Assembly: GCA_900230115.1 (NCBI GenBank)
Contig: LT907983.1
Location: 1,922,001-1,986,000 of the forward strand
Length of the DNA: 64,000 bases
From: Spirosomataceae bacterium TFI 002
GTDB lineage: Bacteria > Bacteroidota > Bacteroidia > Cytophagales > Spirosomataceae
Reading direction: 5' to 3'
The position numbers and the translations under genes were made by a program. A model generated the notes under the pieces. That model did no database searches, was not told the origin of the DNA, and saw nothing but the letters and a program-made list of their open reading frames with translations. How positions within the stretch are numbered: the first letter of the stretch is position 1; each line of letters starts with the position of its first letter. Of the stretch, positions 1 to 9,418 are shown piece by piece.

Positions 1-2045
1 CCATTGAGAGAGATACTTACCTTTTCCGTTAACCCTGTGTAGTACAATGGAATAGAGATTGTTCTCGTGACATCTTCTTTAAGTGGATTATACAACATCG
101 CGAGGCCTTTTTCTTTCAAATCTGGGTTAACATGCAAGATTCCATCCCAATCTCGACCATCTGCACGACGAAGGTGCATGATATCCGAATTCAAAATTTC
201 CCTGTACTTCTTATACCACTGAATTGTTTCTATTACTACTTGTTTTGTTTCCTCAGTGTCGTATAGTCTTGGTCCACGATAACAGGCCTGTACTCCTGCC
301 CCGTAGTACTGCATCATGAGTTGTTTATAGTCTTTTAAGTGATCTTTGAGGGGTTCCAAAATTGCACTTTCGTCACCTCCTTGGTATTTGGTAAGAGGCA
401 CAAAGCCCCAACCCATTGAAGGCGTTTTCTCCCAAGTCGCATCGAAAATATTTTGGCGATTAAGAATTTTTTGTTGCTCACGCGAAAGCGAAAAGTTAAC
501 TTCTCTATAGCCCAATGCAATCTTGTTTGAACCATCCAAAAAATACCAGTCCGGAGCATTCACATATACTCCTCGTGCATTGAGCCATTGGTAAAGTTCT
601 TTTTGCATTTGCATTTGCACCCATTGAGAATCATGAAGCCCTTCGTGACCTGGATGTACGGTAGACGCACACACATCCCCAGGATAAGGCCCATCATGTT
701 CAAGTAAATCAAAACCAGTTTCGGCAATGAACTTCTTTAGGCTTTTGATGTATCCTATGCCCCACTTACTAGCCAAACAGGGTGCATGCCCAAAGAATGC
801 TCCTTTATTTGGCAATCCGGTTATTGGGTCTATAACATCGTTCTTGTCATCAATACTTCTACTACTGAACAAAGAGTAGCCTCCAAGTAGTATACCTTTG
901 GAATGAGCATAATCCGTCAGAGATCTAAATTTTGCAATATTAGCCGCAGAAGTATCTTCCATACTCAAACCACTCCCAAAACTTAATATCACCATTTCGT
1001 ATCCTGTTGCTACACATTGGTCTATCACGTCTTTTACCTTGGCTGGCTCAGTACTTATTAAGTGCATGAAAATTGGATTCTGATTTGTCCACGGAGCGAG
1101 TGTTCTGTACATTTTTCGTACAGCTAATCCTCTTCTTTCTCGGTCATAGGAGTCTTGGAGTAGTTCGTTTGTCCTAATAGACTTGTACGACTCGCCTGGC
1201 TTCAAACTAATTCCTACGCCCAAGCTAGGATAAACTTCAACCAGACAGGGAGTTTGAAAATTATAATTTACTTGAGAAGTGTAAGTGCTATCAATTTTCC
1301 AATGTGTGGCTTGATCACTCAATTCATACTTCATAGAGTTATTAAAGGCAAAGTTGTTTTCGATGTAAATCCCTTGCTGTTTTCTCATTTGAGTGGGAGC
1401 ACCTACCACCGCGGATTCCTCTTCAGGCATTGCTAATATTTCATTCACTACTTGGTCTATTTGAATGCTCTTACCGCTTTTGTTTTCAATTATTACCCAT
1501 TTTGATATCAAAGGAACTCCATCATAAATGGCATAATGAACTTGAATTTTTATTCCTTGCAAATCTTTATTTAGAGATTCGTATAATAATACAACTTCCT
1601 TTCCTCTTGGAGCTTTATCACTACTCGTCCATGTATTAGTTTTGGTAGGAAAAGCTGGAACCAGCTCAGAAACCACCGCACTTTTATATTGAAAGTCAGC
1701 TTTATTTGCATGTAGCTTAACCATCCATTCGTCTAAATAGTAAGCATGTTCTTTTTGACCATAAAGCCCCCCTACATTATAAGTTTTCCCATTCAAAACA
1801 ACCCTTGCTTCTGGGCGAAGCGAACGGATGAGCTCTTGTCCACTTGTTAGGTTTTTGAAACTTGTAGAAACAGCATTTTTCTCAATATTAATGGTTCTCG
1901 CAACCAGTCCATTTTTAAGTACTATTTGCTGCTTACCAACGGCAATTTCGCTAGTATAGCCTTGATTCGAAATCAACCAATCGCTTGATTGTCCAAATCC
2001 TAAAAAGGGAACCAAAAGAATTAAAAATACCATTGTATACTTCAT
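1..2045 (-). CDS. Secreted alpha-galactosidase-like glycoside hydrolase (partial, C-terminus beyond left edge)
   Basis: The reading frame is open for 681 codons from the ATG at 2045 and runs off the window, so the C-terminus is missing. The N-terminus is a signal peptide (MKYTMVFLILLVPFLGFGQ). A beta-sandwich-like region fills about residues 25-300. A barrel-like part follows, with 'ILGGYSLFSSRSIDD' and 'LLEHDGPYPGD'; the latter resembles the nucleophile Asp region of clan GH-D (GH27/GH36) enzymes. 'YVNAPDWYFLDG' comes later. The likely role is periplasmic or secreted removal of alpha-galactosyl or related sugars. The family assignment rests on motif impression only and could be another retaining TIM-barrel hydrolase family. 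It diverges from the GH16 gene. Confidence 0.55.
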   Translation of the reverse strand, partial: MKYTMVFLILLVPFLGFGQSSDWLISNQGYTSEIAVGKQQIVLKNGLVARTINIEKNAVSTSFKNLTSGQELIRSLRPEARVVLNGKTYNVGGLYGQKEHAYYLDEWMVKLHANKADFQYKSAVVSELVPAFPTKTNTWTSSDKAPRGKEVVLLYESLNKDLQGIKIQVHYAIYDGVPLISKWVIIENKSGKSIQIDQVVNEILAMPEEESAVVGAPTQMRKQQGIYIENNFAFNNSMKYELSDQATHWKIDSTYTSQVNYNFQTPCLVEVYPSLGVGISLKPGESYKSIRTNELLQDSYDRERRGLAVRKMYRTLAPWTNQNPIFMHLISTEPAKVKDVIDQCVATGYEMVILSFGSGLSMEDTSAANIAKFRSLTDYAHSKGILLGGYSLFSSRSIDDKNDVIDPITGLPNKGAFFGHAPCLASKWGIGYIKSLKKFIAETGFDLLEHDGPYPGDVCASTVHPGHEGLHDSQWVQMQMQKELYQWLNARGVYVNAPDWYFLDGSNKIALGYREVNFSLSREQQKILNRQNIFDATWEKTPSMGWGFVPLTKYQGGDESAILEPLKDHLKDYKQLMMQYYGAGVQACYRGPRLYDTEETKQVVIETIQWYKKYREILNSDIMHLRRADGRDWDGILHVNPDLKEKGLAMLYNPLKEDVTRTISIPLYYTGLTEKVSISLN

Positions 2046-2057
2046 ACTTTAAAGAAC

Positions 2058-2065
2058 CAAAATTA
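2058..2065 (-). promoter_or_regulatory. Bacteroidota -7 box for the alpha-galactosidase-like gene
   Basis: On the minus strand the sequence is TAATTTTG, a match to the Bacteroidota TAnnTTTG box, 13 bases before the ATG at 2045. No convincing -33 TTTG lies at the usual distance. The short leader is typical of the phylum. Confidence 0.4.
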
Positions 2066-2123
2066 ATCTAAGATTTAATAATGATTTACGGTCCAAAGTT
2101 TCATTAAAGGCTGTCACAAACAA

Positions 2124-2131
2124 TATCTTTG
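2124..2131 (+). promoter_or_regulatory. Bacteroidota -7 box for the GH16 gene
   Basis: TATCTTTG matches TAnnTTTG. Transcription would begin near 2136-2138. That leaves the upstream ATG at 2136 without a leader and favours the ATG at 2151, which also gives the cleaner lipoprotein signal. Confidence 0.45.
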
Positions 2132-2150
2132 CTTTATGAGTTTTAGCAAC

Positions 2151-3107
2151 ATGAGAAGCATAGCAATACTATTTATCTTAATTACTTTTTCTTGTAGCAC
2201 TAAAGAAGTGCCTTGCCAAGAACAAATTTGGTATGAGGACAAGGATGGAAATGGCTTGGGAACGCTCACTTCCAATGTGAAGGCATGTGAACAGCCCGTA
2301 GGATATGTTGCAAATAGTGACGAACCCATTGGCCCTCCTTCTGCCACCATTCCACAAGCGGGTTACACTACACCTAAATCTTATGAAGGCATGCAACTAG
2401 TTTTTGCAGAGGAGTTTGAAGGTGAAACTCTTAACGAAAAAGTATGGAATATTCAAACAGGAGATGGGTGTCCAGACCTATGTGGATGGGGAAACCAAGA
2501 GCTGCAATATTACAAAAAAGATAATATATCATTCAAGGAAGGAAATCTTGTAATCACAGCAAAGAAAGAAACAAGTGTAACTCGTGATTATTCTTCCTCT
2601 AGGATCAACACCGAAGGGAAATTTGCATTCACTTACGGTAGAATTGACATAAGGGCAACAACTCCAAGAGGAAAAGGGATGTGGCCCGCGGTATGGATGC
2701 TTGGTGAAAATATAAGAGAAGTAGGCTGGCCTAAATGTGGTGAAATTGATATTATGGAGATGGTAGGTGGTGAAGAAACAAAGGTTTACGGTACTGTACA
2801 CTGGGACAATGCCGGTTCTTACGCATCATATGGAGGCAAGCTAGAAAACATAACTAATCCCCTTAACAATGCCTATCATGTATTCTCTATCACTTGGGAT
2901 GAAAAGTTTATTCGGTGGTATCTCGATGACAAAGAATTTCATGTAATCGATATTTCGCCATCAGAGCTCAGCGAATTCAAAAAGGATTTTCACTTGCTTA
3001 TTAATTTAGCAGTGGGCGGCTTATTCTCAGGAAACCCAGATAATGGCACTCAATTTCCGCAATATTTTTTAATAGACTACGTCAGAGTATTTCAGCCTAC
3101 CAAGTAA
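2151..3107 (+). CDS. GH16 endo-beta-1,3-glucanase-like lipoprotein
   Basis: This is a predicted surface or periplasmic endo-acting beta-glucanase (laminarinase type) of about 318 residues. The lipobox ends in 'ITFSC', with the lipidated Cys at residue 15. Residues 22-57 hold a 'WYEDKDGNG...GYVANSDE' stretch, the calcium-binding-like Y-D-DGDG module common in Bacteroidota surface proteins. The GH16 jelly roll follows from about residue 80. Its catalytic signature is GEIDIMEMVG, with E198 as nucleophile, D200 as helper and E203 as acid/base; a Trp-rich substrate cleft also follows. An in-frame ATG at 2136 would add five residues but sits on the predicted transcription start. The stop overlaps the convergent AraC gene by about 11 bases. 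Exact glucan specificity cannot be read from sequence. Confidence 0.88.
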   Translation: MRSIAILFILITFSCSTKEVPCQEQIWYEDKDGNGLGTLTSNVKACEQPVGYVANSDEPIGPPSATIPQAGYTTPKSYEGMQLVFAEEFEGETLNEKVWNIQTGDGCPDLCGWGNQELQYYKKDNISFKEGNLVITAKKETSVTRDYSSSRINTEGKFAFTYGRIDIRATTPRGKGMWPAVWMLGENIREVGWPKCGEIDIMEMVGGEETKVYGTVHWDNAGSYASYGGKLENITNPLNNAYHVFSITWDEKFIRWYLDDKEFHVIDISPSELSEFKKDFHLLINLAVGGLFSGNPDNGTQFPQYFLIDYVRVFQPTK

Positions 3108-4017
3108 TCGTTCTGCGATTTTTTTCTTTAAACTCAGATGGAGAGAGGTTTCTTTTCTTTTTGAATATTCTACAGAAATAAGAAAAGCTATTAAAACCAC
3201 TTGAGAGGTATGCTTCTTTTACGCTTAGCTTGTTTTGGGACAATAATGTTTCAGCCAGTTTAAGTCTTTCTTCAATAATAAACTCGTTCGGCGTTTGACC
3301 AATTTCGTTTTTGAATATGCGATAAAAGCTAGACTCACTCATGTATGCTTTTTCGCTCAATTGGTCAATATTTAGATCCTCAGTAAGGTGCTCCTGTATA
3401 TATTTTATGATAAAAGAGATGCGGTCATTTGTGCAGCCACCTTTCGTTTTTTGTAAATGAAGGTCTTTAGATTCTGTTTGTAAAATCCTAATGAGCAGCT
3501 CCTGCATGAGTGAATCTGCAAAAATATCCTTTGAAGGATGGTTCTCTGCAAATATGAAAAGTAACCTTTGCAAAATATGTTCAATAGCAACATCATTGGA
3601 GAAATGAAAGTTGTAATCTGTCATATTCCACTCTTTCCCATCTTGCTTTGGCATTCTCTCATTGAGCAAAGTAATGGTTTGGAGTAGCTTATCATTTGCA
3701 AATGTAAGTGCCAAGCACTGAGTAGCATTGTGCCTTCTTGCTTCAGGAAAATCAATACACATAAGCTCATTGGCAGGCAGCACGACAGATTCTCCTGGAT
3801 AAAAATCGAAAGGTTGAAGTCCATTCAAATGCATCACTTTTTTGCCCGATATCATACTAGCAAGTACTGGATCCTTGAACTTTAATAAAACTTGATTCGC
3901 CTCTGTATGGGTTTCAAAAATGTGCATCTCCGCATGGTTGAGTGTATGCGTAGTCTGATTTTCAACCAACGTTTGAAGTTTTCTTCCCTTGAAGTGATCC
4001 GGCGTAAGTGTGAGCAT
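3097..4017 (-). CDS. AraC-family transcriptional regulator of the adjacent aldehyde dehydrogenase
   Basis: A 306-residue DNA-binding regulator. The C-terminal ~100 residues form the double helix-turn-helix of AraC proteins ('NIDQLSEKAYMSESSFYR', then 'EAYLSSGFNSFSYFCRIF', ending 'SPSEFKEKNR'). The first ~190 residues look like the cupin-type AraC N-terminal domain that senses an effector. It is divergent from the aldehyde dehydrogenase and DUF779 genes, a neighbourhood seen in many bacteria where the regulator activates the dehydrogenase in response to aldehyde or alcohol. The 236-base gap between them holds four repeated candidate sites. The effector is not known from the sequence. Confidence 0.85.
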   Translation of the reverse strand: MLTLTPDHFKGRKLQTLVENQTTHTLNHAEMHIFETHTEANQVLLKFKDPVLASMISGKKVMHLNGLQPFDFYPGESVVLPANELMCIDFPEARRHNATQCLALTFANDKLLQTITLLNERMPKQDGKEWNMTDYNFHFSNDVAIEHILQRLLFIFAENHPSKDIFADSLMQELLIRILQTESKDLHLQKTKGGCTNDRISFIIKYIQEHLTEDLNIDQLSEKAYMSESSFYRIFKNEIGQTPNEFIIEERLKLAETLLSQNKLSVKEAYLSSGFNSFSYFCRIFKKKRNLSPSEFKEKNRRTITW

Positions 4018-4074
4018 TTGACTTTTTTGTTAAAAAACAGTAATCGAATCTAAATAATATTTCACAAAAACCCT

Positions 4075-4192
4075 GAATAGTACAATGTGTTTTCTTATTC
4101 AACTCAACATTTTGAGTGAATAGTGCAACGCTCTGGAGAATTGTGCCATTGCTTAGTAGAAAAATGAAATCGCTTTGCAGAATTGTACAATT
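4075..4192. promoter_or_regulatory. Four phased direct repeats, candidate AraC-regulator operators
   Basis: The motif GAATwGTrCmAy occurs at 4075, 4118, 4138 and 4180, all in the same orientation. Spacings are 43, 20 and 42 bases, so the copies sit on about the same face of the helix. The last two copies are more alike, sharing about 18 of 22 bases including an upstream CGCTyTG (from 4129 and 4171). AraC proteins bind direct repeats, and the copy at 4180 would abut the -33 region if TTGTTTTG at 4212-4219 is the -7 box. Confidence 0.5.
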
Positions 4193-4253
4193 TAAAACGC
4201 TTTTAACATGATTGTTTTGTGATGTACCTATTCAACATTAAATAAACACGATT

Positions 4254-5777
4254 ATGTCAGAAGTATTAGTAAAAAACAATCTGGAGTTAGCTAAGCCTAG
4301 TTTCAAAGATCAATATGAAAATTTTATTGGTGGTAAGTGGGTAGCTCCACAAAAAGGTCAATATTTTGATGTCACCTCACCAGTAGATGGTGCTTCTTTT
4401 ACAAAAGTAGCAAGATCATCGGCAGAGGATATTGACTTGGCATTAGACGCCGCATGGGCCGCTGCACCTCAATGGAACAATTCATCTGCAACTGAAAGAA
4501 GTAATATGCTTCTTAAAATTGCCGACATTATGGAGCATAATTTGCAATTGCTAGCCAAAGTAGAAACTTGGGACAATGGTAAAGCAATAAGAGAAACACT
4601 TGCCGCAGATTTGCCTTTGGCTGTAGATCATTTCAGGTATTTTGCTGGAGTTATAAGGGCAGAAGAAGGCTCGGCATCTGAGCTAGATTCCAATACCCTT
4701 TCACTTATTATCAATGAGCCACTAGGTGTAGTAGGACAAATTATACCCTGGAACTTCCCGATTCTAATGGCAGCATGGAAAGTTGCACCAGCATTGGCAG
4801 CAGGTAATTGTGTTGTTTTAAAACCAGCAGAACAAACTCCAATAGGAATCCTTGTTTTGGCAGAGCTTATTCAAGACGTACTTCCAGCTGGTGTACTGAA
4901 CATTGTCAATGGCTTTGGACTAGAAGCAGGTAAGCCACTCGCATCAAGTTCTAGAATCAATAAAATTGCCTTTACTGGAGAAACAACAACTGGACAATTG
5001 ATCATGCAATATGCGTCCAAAAACATTATTCCAGTCACCTTAGAACTTGGAGGAAAGTCTCCAAACATCTTCTTTGAAAACATAATGCAAGAAGATGACG
5101 ATTTCTTTGATAAATGTCTTGAAGGTGCAGCCATGTTTGCTCTCAATCAAGGAGAGGTTTGTACTTGTCCATCAAGAATTTTGGTTCAAGAATCCATTGC
5201 AGATGAGTTTATCGAAAGACTTGTAGAAAGAGTAGAAGCTATAAAAATGGGTCACCCACTTGATCCTGATACCATGATGGGAGCTCAGGCATCCAAGGAG
5301 CAATATGAGAAAATATTGAAGTACATAGAAATAGGAAAAGAAGAAGGTGCAGAGCTACTTACGGGCGGCGAAGCTGTTTATGTAGAAGGTGCCAATGAAG
5401 GTTATTACATCATGCCAACGGTATTTAGAGGACATAATAAAATGCGAATTTTCCAAGAGGAGATTTTTGGACCTGTTGTATGCCTAACAACCTTCAAAGA
5501 TGAAGCAGAAGCAGTCGCTATAGCGAATGATACATTGTACGGACTAGGAGCTGGTGTATGGACACGCGACACACATCAGGCATACCAAATCTCCAGAGCT
5601 GTAGAGGCTGGTAGAGTTTGGGTAAATTGTTACCACGCTTATCCTGCACACGCTCCATTTGGAGGTTACAAAAACTCAGGAATAGGCCGTGAAAATCACA
5701 AAATGATGCTAAATCACTATCGACAATCTAAAAACATGTTGATCTCATATGACAAGAAAAAGCTAGGCTTCTTTTAA
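4254..5777 (+). CDS. NAD(P)-dependent aldehyde dehydrogenase (acetaldehyde dehydrogenase type)
   Basis: A 507-residue cytoplasmic enzyme oxidising aldehydes to acids with NAD(P). It is full length for the ALDH superfamily. The general base Glu is E264 in 'LELGGKSP' and the catalytic Cys is C303 in '[11 protein letters not shown]'. The cofactor-binding '[20 protein letters not shown]' region lies near residue 165. The closest group appears to be the ExaC/AldB acetaldehyde dehydrogenases, an inference supported by the linked AraC regulator and DUF779 gene. The start follows a TTGTTTTG -7-like box at 4212-4219. A hairpin terminator separates it from DUF779. Confidence 0.92.
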   Translation: MSEVLVKNNLELAKPSFKDQYENFIGGKWVAPQKGQYFDVTSPVDGASFTKVARSSAEDIDLALDAAWAAAPQWNNSSATERSNMLLKIADIMEHNLQLLAKVETWDNGKAIRETLAADLPLAVDHFRYFAGVIRAEEGSASELDSNTLSLIINEPLGVVGQIIPWNFPILMAAWKVAPALAAGNCVVLKPAEQTPIGILVLAELIQDVLPAGVLNIVNGFGLEAGKPLASSSRINKIAFTGETTTGQLIMQYASKNIIPVTLELGGKSPNIFFENIMQEDDDFFDKCLEGAAMFALNQGEVCTCPSRILVQESIADEFIERLVERVEAIKMGHPLDPDTMMGAQASKEQYEKILKYIEIGKEEGAELLTGGEAVYVEGANEGYYIMPTVFRGHNKMRIFQEEIFGPVVCLTTFKDEAEAVAIANDTLYGLGAGVWTRDTHQAYQISRAVEAGRVWVNCYHAYPAHAPFGGYKNSGIGRENHKMMLNHYRQSKNMLISYDKKKLGFF

Positions 5778-5800
5778 TTATAATGGGTTTTAGGTGAATA

Positions 5801-5830
5801 GGGGGCCCGGCTTTCGGGCTCTCTTTTTTT
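5801..5830 (+). terminator. Rho-independent terminator after the aldehyde dehydrogenase
   Basis: A GC-rich stem (GGGCCCG / CGGGCTC with one G-T pair) is followed by a run of seven T. It lies 14 bases before the DUF779 start, so that gene may be served by partial read-through. Confidence 0.75.
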
Positions 5831-5843
5831 AAATATTAATGGT

Positions 5844-6182
5844 ATGGAAAAATTAACAATTACAGCCGAAGCTGTAGAGATAATAGAAAAACTCAAGGGG
5901 GTTCATGGTCCCTTGATATTTCACCAAAGCGGAGGGTGCTGTGACGGCTCTGTACCTATGTGCTATCCTTTGGATGAATTTTATATCAATGAAACAGACA
6001 AATTATTAGGCACTGTCGCTGACTGCCCATTTTACATGTCCAAGGATCAATTCGATTATTGGAAATATGCTGGCGTGGAGCTGAGTATTGCCGAAGGTAG
6101 AAGTACAAGTTTTTCACTTGAGTCTTCTCTTAATGTTAGGTTTATCACCAACTTCCACATAATGGATAAAAGTGAGGCTTGA
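5844..6182 (+). CDS. DUF779 family protein
   Basis: A 112-residue cytoplasmic protein with the hallmark Cys-rich motif 'HQSGGCCDGSVPMCYP' near residues 30-45 and a further 'ADCPFYM'. DUF779 genes are typically linked to acetaldehyde-type dehydrogenases, as here, and are suspected to help aldehyde oxidation or its regulation; the biochemical role is not established. The clustered Cys residues could bind metal or a thiol adduct. The gene starts just after the dehydrogenase terminator. Confidence 0.88.
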   Translation: MEKLTITAEAVEIIEKLKGVHGPLIFHQSGGCCDGSVPMCYPLDEFYINETDKLLGTVADCPFYMSKDQFDYWKYAGVELSIAEGRSTSFSLESSLNVRFITNFHIMDKSEA

Positions 6183-6331
6183 AGCTAAAAGTACAAATGC
6201 AGACCAAAAATTAATTATTTTTTGAATTTTCTTCAATTATTCTAGAGGGTCACTGGATATTTTTAGAAAAGTGTTCCTTTTTCAACAAGTTTTCACTCTT
6301 TTTCCTAATATAGTTTTTCATAACTACCGAT

Positions 6332-8080
6332 ATGCGAAAACTGCCCTTTCTCCTACTCGTTTTACTTTTTGCTTGTAAAACTCAAAAAACAGATACTCCC
6401 AAAGACCTCTTTGTACTCTTTGATGATCCAGTAAAGTCACCAAGTTATTACAGTCAAAAACAAGGTGTATTTGCCAAAAATGGAATGGTTGCATCAGCTC
6501 ACAAAATCGCAAGTGAAGTGGGCGTTGAAATCATGAAACAAGGTGGTAATGCAGTGGACGCATCTGTAGGTGTATTTTTTGCATTAGCAGTGGTTCATCC
6601 ATCTGCAGGAAACCTTGGTGGCGGTGGCTTCGCAGTAGTACGAAATGGCCAAACCTACCATACTTTAGATTTTCGTGAAAAAGCACCACTCAAAGGGCAC
6701 AGAGATATGTACCTTGATGAGAAAGGAGATGTTATACAAGGATTGAGCTTATTAGGTCACTTGGCATGTGGAGTACCAGGAGCAGTAGACGGGATGGTGG
6801 CATTGCACGATAGCCTTGGTAGTATCTCTTGGGAAAAATGCTTAGCTCCAGCAGTAAAACTAGCTAGCAAAGGCGTTATTCTCACAGCAGGAGAAGCACG
6901 TGGTATCAATGGTAGTAAAGAAAAATTTCTCAGTGTGAATGGCCCAGATCTCAAATACTACGTAAAACCAGAGGGAGAATGGCAAGAAGGAGAACTAATG
7001 GTCCAAACAGACCTAGGAGCAACACTCCAAAGAATAAAAACACTAAAAAGAGCAGGTTTTTATTCAGGAAAAACAGCCGAATTACTCGTTAAGGATATCC
7101 AAGAAGGCGGAGGAATAATTACGTTGGAAGATTTAGAAAACTATCATTCGGTATGGCGTAAGCCCTTGATATCATATTATCGCAATCATAAAATAATAGG
7201 CATGCCACCTTCATCTAGTGGCGGCACAGCTATGGCTCAGCTTCTCGGCTTCATGGAGCCACACCCAATAAGTGAATGGGGCTGGAATAGCGAAAAAACA
7301 AGCCAAGTCATCATTGAAGCAGAACGTAGAGTATATGCCGACAGGGCAAAATGGCTTGGCGATACAGACTTTGTTAAAGTACCCTTAAGCGAATTAATTG
7401 ATGAAAATTACCTCGCCAAAAGATGGTCAAACTTCTCTTGGGATAGGGCAAACCTTAGTTCCGAGATAGAAGGTGGCTTGGTACCTGGCTATGAGTCCGA
7501 CGAAACAACCCACTTCTCTGTTGTTGACAAAAGCGGTATGGCGGTTTCCATCACAACCACGCTCAATGGCGGTTTTGGATCTAAAGTAATTATAGATGGT
7601 GCAGGTTTCTTGATGAACAATGAGATGGACGATTTCAGTATCAAAGCTGGGGTACCCAACATGTTTGGCCTTGTAGGTAACAAAGCAAACGAGATTCAAC
7701 CCGGCAAACGAATGCTTTCTAGCATGACTCCCACTATCGTAGAGAAAAACGGTGAGCTATATATGGTTGCTGGGACACCAGGAGGCAGCACGATAATCAC
7801 GGCCACTTTCCAAACAATCTCAAACGTCATAGACCACGGAATGAGCATGCAAGGTGCCGTAAACGCCCTTAAGTTTCATCACCAGTGGCTACCAGACAAA
7901 ATCTATTACGAAAAAGGAGCTTTTGAACCTGCAACACTCGACGCCCTCCTCAAGAAAGGTTTCCAGATGCAAGAGCAGCGAAGTAGCCTTGGCCGCATGG
8001 ATTGCATCCTCGTATATCCCGATGGTCGCCTAGAAGGAGCATCTGACCCACGAAGTGAGAATACAAGTGTAGGATATTGA
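6332..8080 (+). CDS. ggt: Gamma-glutamyltransferase lipoprotein
   Basis: A 582-residue Ntn-hydrolase that cleaves or transfers the gamma-glutamyl group of glutathione and related compounds in the periplasm. The N-terminus is a lipoprotein signal (LLFAC, Cys15). The large-subunit motif 'GGNAVDASVGVFFAL...GGGGF' occupies residues 71-100. The autoprocessing site is 'ETTHFSVVDKSG', with T392 as the new N-terminal nucleophile of the small subunit. The oxyanion-type glycines in 'MVAGTPGGSTIIT' follow. Length is normal for the family. It appears to be monocistronic. Confidence 0.93.
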   Translation: MRKLPFLLLVLLFACKTQKTDTPKDLFVLFDDPVKSPSYYSQKQGVFAKNGMVASAHKIASEVGVEIMKQGGNAVDASVGVFFALAVVHPSAGNLGGGGFAVVRNGQTYHTLDFREKAPLKGHRDMYLDEKGDVIQGLSLLGHLACGVPGAVDGMVALHDSLGSISWEKCLAPAVKLASKGVILTAGEARGINGSKEKFLSVNGPDLKYYVKPEGEWQEGELMVQTDLGATLQRIKTLKRAGFYSGKTAELLVKDIQEGGGIITLEDLENYHSVWRKPLISYYRNHKIIGMPPSSSGGTAMAQLLGFMEPHPISEWGWNSEKTSQVIIEAERRVYADRAKWLGDTDFVKVPLSELIDENYLAKRWSNFSWDRANLSSEIEGGLVPGYESDETTHFSVVDKSGMAVSITTTLNGGFGSKVIIDGAGFLMNNEMDDFSIKAGVPNMFGLVGNKANEIQPGKRMLSSMTPTIVEKNGELYMVAGTPGGSTIITATFQTISNVIDHGMSMQGAVNALKFHHQWLPDKIYYEKGAFEPATLDALLKKGFQMQEQRSSLGRMDCILVYPDGRLEGASDPRSENTSVGY

Positions 8081-8459
8081 TTTTTTTGGCGTTTTAACAC
8101 GCTGTCCGCTATATCTTTTATTGCGGCGTATGAATACGCCAGCAAGAAAAGGATGCCGCTTCCATCGTTAACGCAGCTTACGCATCATGTAATTTCTATT
8201 ACGTAATTAGTTAACAATAAAAACACATGCCTGTAAGTGAATAATTTGGCCTAGACATTTTTTTTCTTTCCCCAAACCACTTATCCTACTTTAGGTTAAA
8301 AGATTTTTTTGTAGGTTATTTCTAGGCAAAAGTATGCTACATTTTAAGCTTTCAACACGCTAGACCTGTGTGACAATAACCTTTTTTTGACTTAAATTGA
8401 GACTTTCCCCCACTACAACCGTCCTAAATCAAAAGAACCTTTTAACTAATTACTACAAA
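8081..8459. repeat. Intergenic region with a palindromic dispersed-repeat-like element
   Basis: No gene is visible. The segment at about 8098-8200 has a central perfect hairpin (GGCGTAT GA ATACGCC) between CTTTT and AAAAG flanks, and then a GC-richer stretch unlike the surrounding AT-rich DNA. The composition and fold resemble dispersed intergenic repeats of Bacteroidota; copy number cannot be judged from one window. The remainder is AT-rich leader of the MscS gene. Confidence 0.4.
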
Positions 8460-9263
8460 ATGCAAAATTACATTGATCAAGCAGTAAGTATGGCAATCCA
8501 ATTTGCCCCTAAAATTTTATTAGCAGTTTTAACCCTCCTGATAGGTTTCTGGATCATTAAAAAAATTACAGGAGTGGCTTCAAAAACACTAGACCGAAGA
8601 AGTGTAGACGCTACAGTTAAGCCATTTTTCTTATCACTTGTTGGCATTGGTTTAAAAGTAATGCTACTTTTTAGTGTAGCTGGAATTTTTGGAGTAGAAA
8701 CAGCCTCCTTTATTGCGGTATTTGGAGCCATGGCCTTTGCAATTGGAATGGCTCTTCAAGGTAGTTTGAGCCATTTCGCTAGTGGAGTGATGCTTCTAAC
8801 TTTTAAGCCCTATAAAGTGGGTGATTTAGTAGAATTAGGTGGTAAAATTGGTGTGGTAGAAGCAATTCAAATCTTCAATACAATTTTATTAACTCCTGAT
8901 AATAAAAGAATTACTATTCCTAATGGAGTAGTTACTAGTGATATCATCACTAACATTTCTGGCCAAGGAGAGATCAGAGTTGATATGACTTTCGGAATAG
9001 GATATTCTGACGACATAGACCGTGCTAAACAAGTAATTCAAGAAGTAGCAGATAAATGTCCGCTAATTCTGAAAAGCAAGCCAGTCGATATTTTTGTATC
9101 TGAGTTGGCTGATAGTTCAGTAAATTTTGCGGTTAGACCATGGGCCAATAGTGAGCATTACTGGGATGTATATTTCTTTATGCATGAGCAGCTTAAGAAA
9201 GGTTTTGATAATGCAAAAATTGAAATCCCATTTCCACAACGAACTGTGCATTTACAGAAATAA
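8460..9263 (+). CDS. MscS-family small-conductance mechanosensitive channel
   Basis: An inner-membrane channel of about 267 residues that opens under membrane tension to release solutes on osmotic downshock. There are three membrane helices. The pore helix carries Gly/Ala packing ('FGAMAFAIGMALQGSLSHFASG'), followed by the beta-domain motif 'PYKVGDLVELGGKIGVVEAI' and 'PNGVVTSDIITNIS'. The C-terminal alpha/beta cage segment ends in 'IPFPQRTVHL'. The ATG at 8460 is chosen because the 21 codons upstream begin with TTG and lack conservation-like character. The length matches E. coli MscS (286) closely. Confidence 0.93.
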   Translation: MQNYIDQAVSMAIQFAPKILLAVLTLLIGFWIIKKITGVASKTLDRRSVDATVKPFFLSLVGIGLKVMLLFSVAGIFGVETASFIAVFGAMAFAIGMALQGSLSHFASGVMLLTFKPYKVGDLVELGGKIGVVEAIQIFNTILLTPDNKRITIPNGVVTSDIITNISGQGEIRVDMTFGIGYSDDIDRAKQVIQEVADKCPLILKSKPVDIFVSELADSSVNFAVRPWANSEHYWDVYFFMHEQLKKGFDNAKIEIPFPQRTVHLQK

Positions 9264-9287
9264 AATTTTGAAGCAAGTGATAACCTT

Positions 9288-9317
9288 ATGCCACTCCAAT
9301 ATTGGGGTGGCATTTTT
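9288..9317 (+). terminator. Terminator after the MscS gene
   Basis: A ten-base stem (ATGCCACTCC / GGGGTGGCAT, one G-T pair) with an AATATT loop is followed by five T. It lies 25 bases downstream of the stop. Confidence 0.75.
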
Positions 9318-9418
9318 GCTTACAGCTTTCTTTGTGGTTTTTGATTGTCAGACTACCGTTCACTACCTTGGGTAGCCGTCCGACATGGATGTAGGAAAAG
9401 CTTGTTCTTCCGCCTTCG

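Noticed and set aside
4871-5146. Antisense frame of 91 codons within the aldehyde dehydrogenase gene
   Set aside because: It is the reverse frame of a clear, conserved enzyme and has no independent support.
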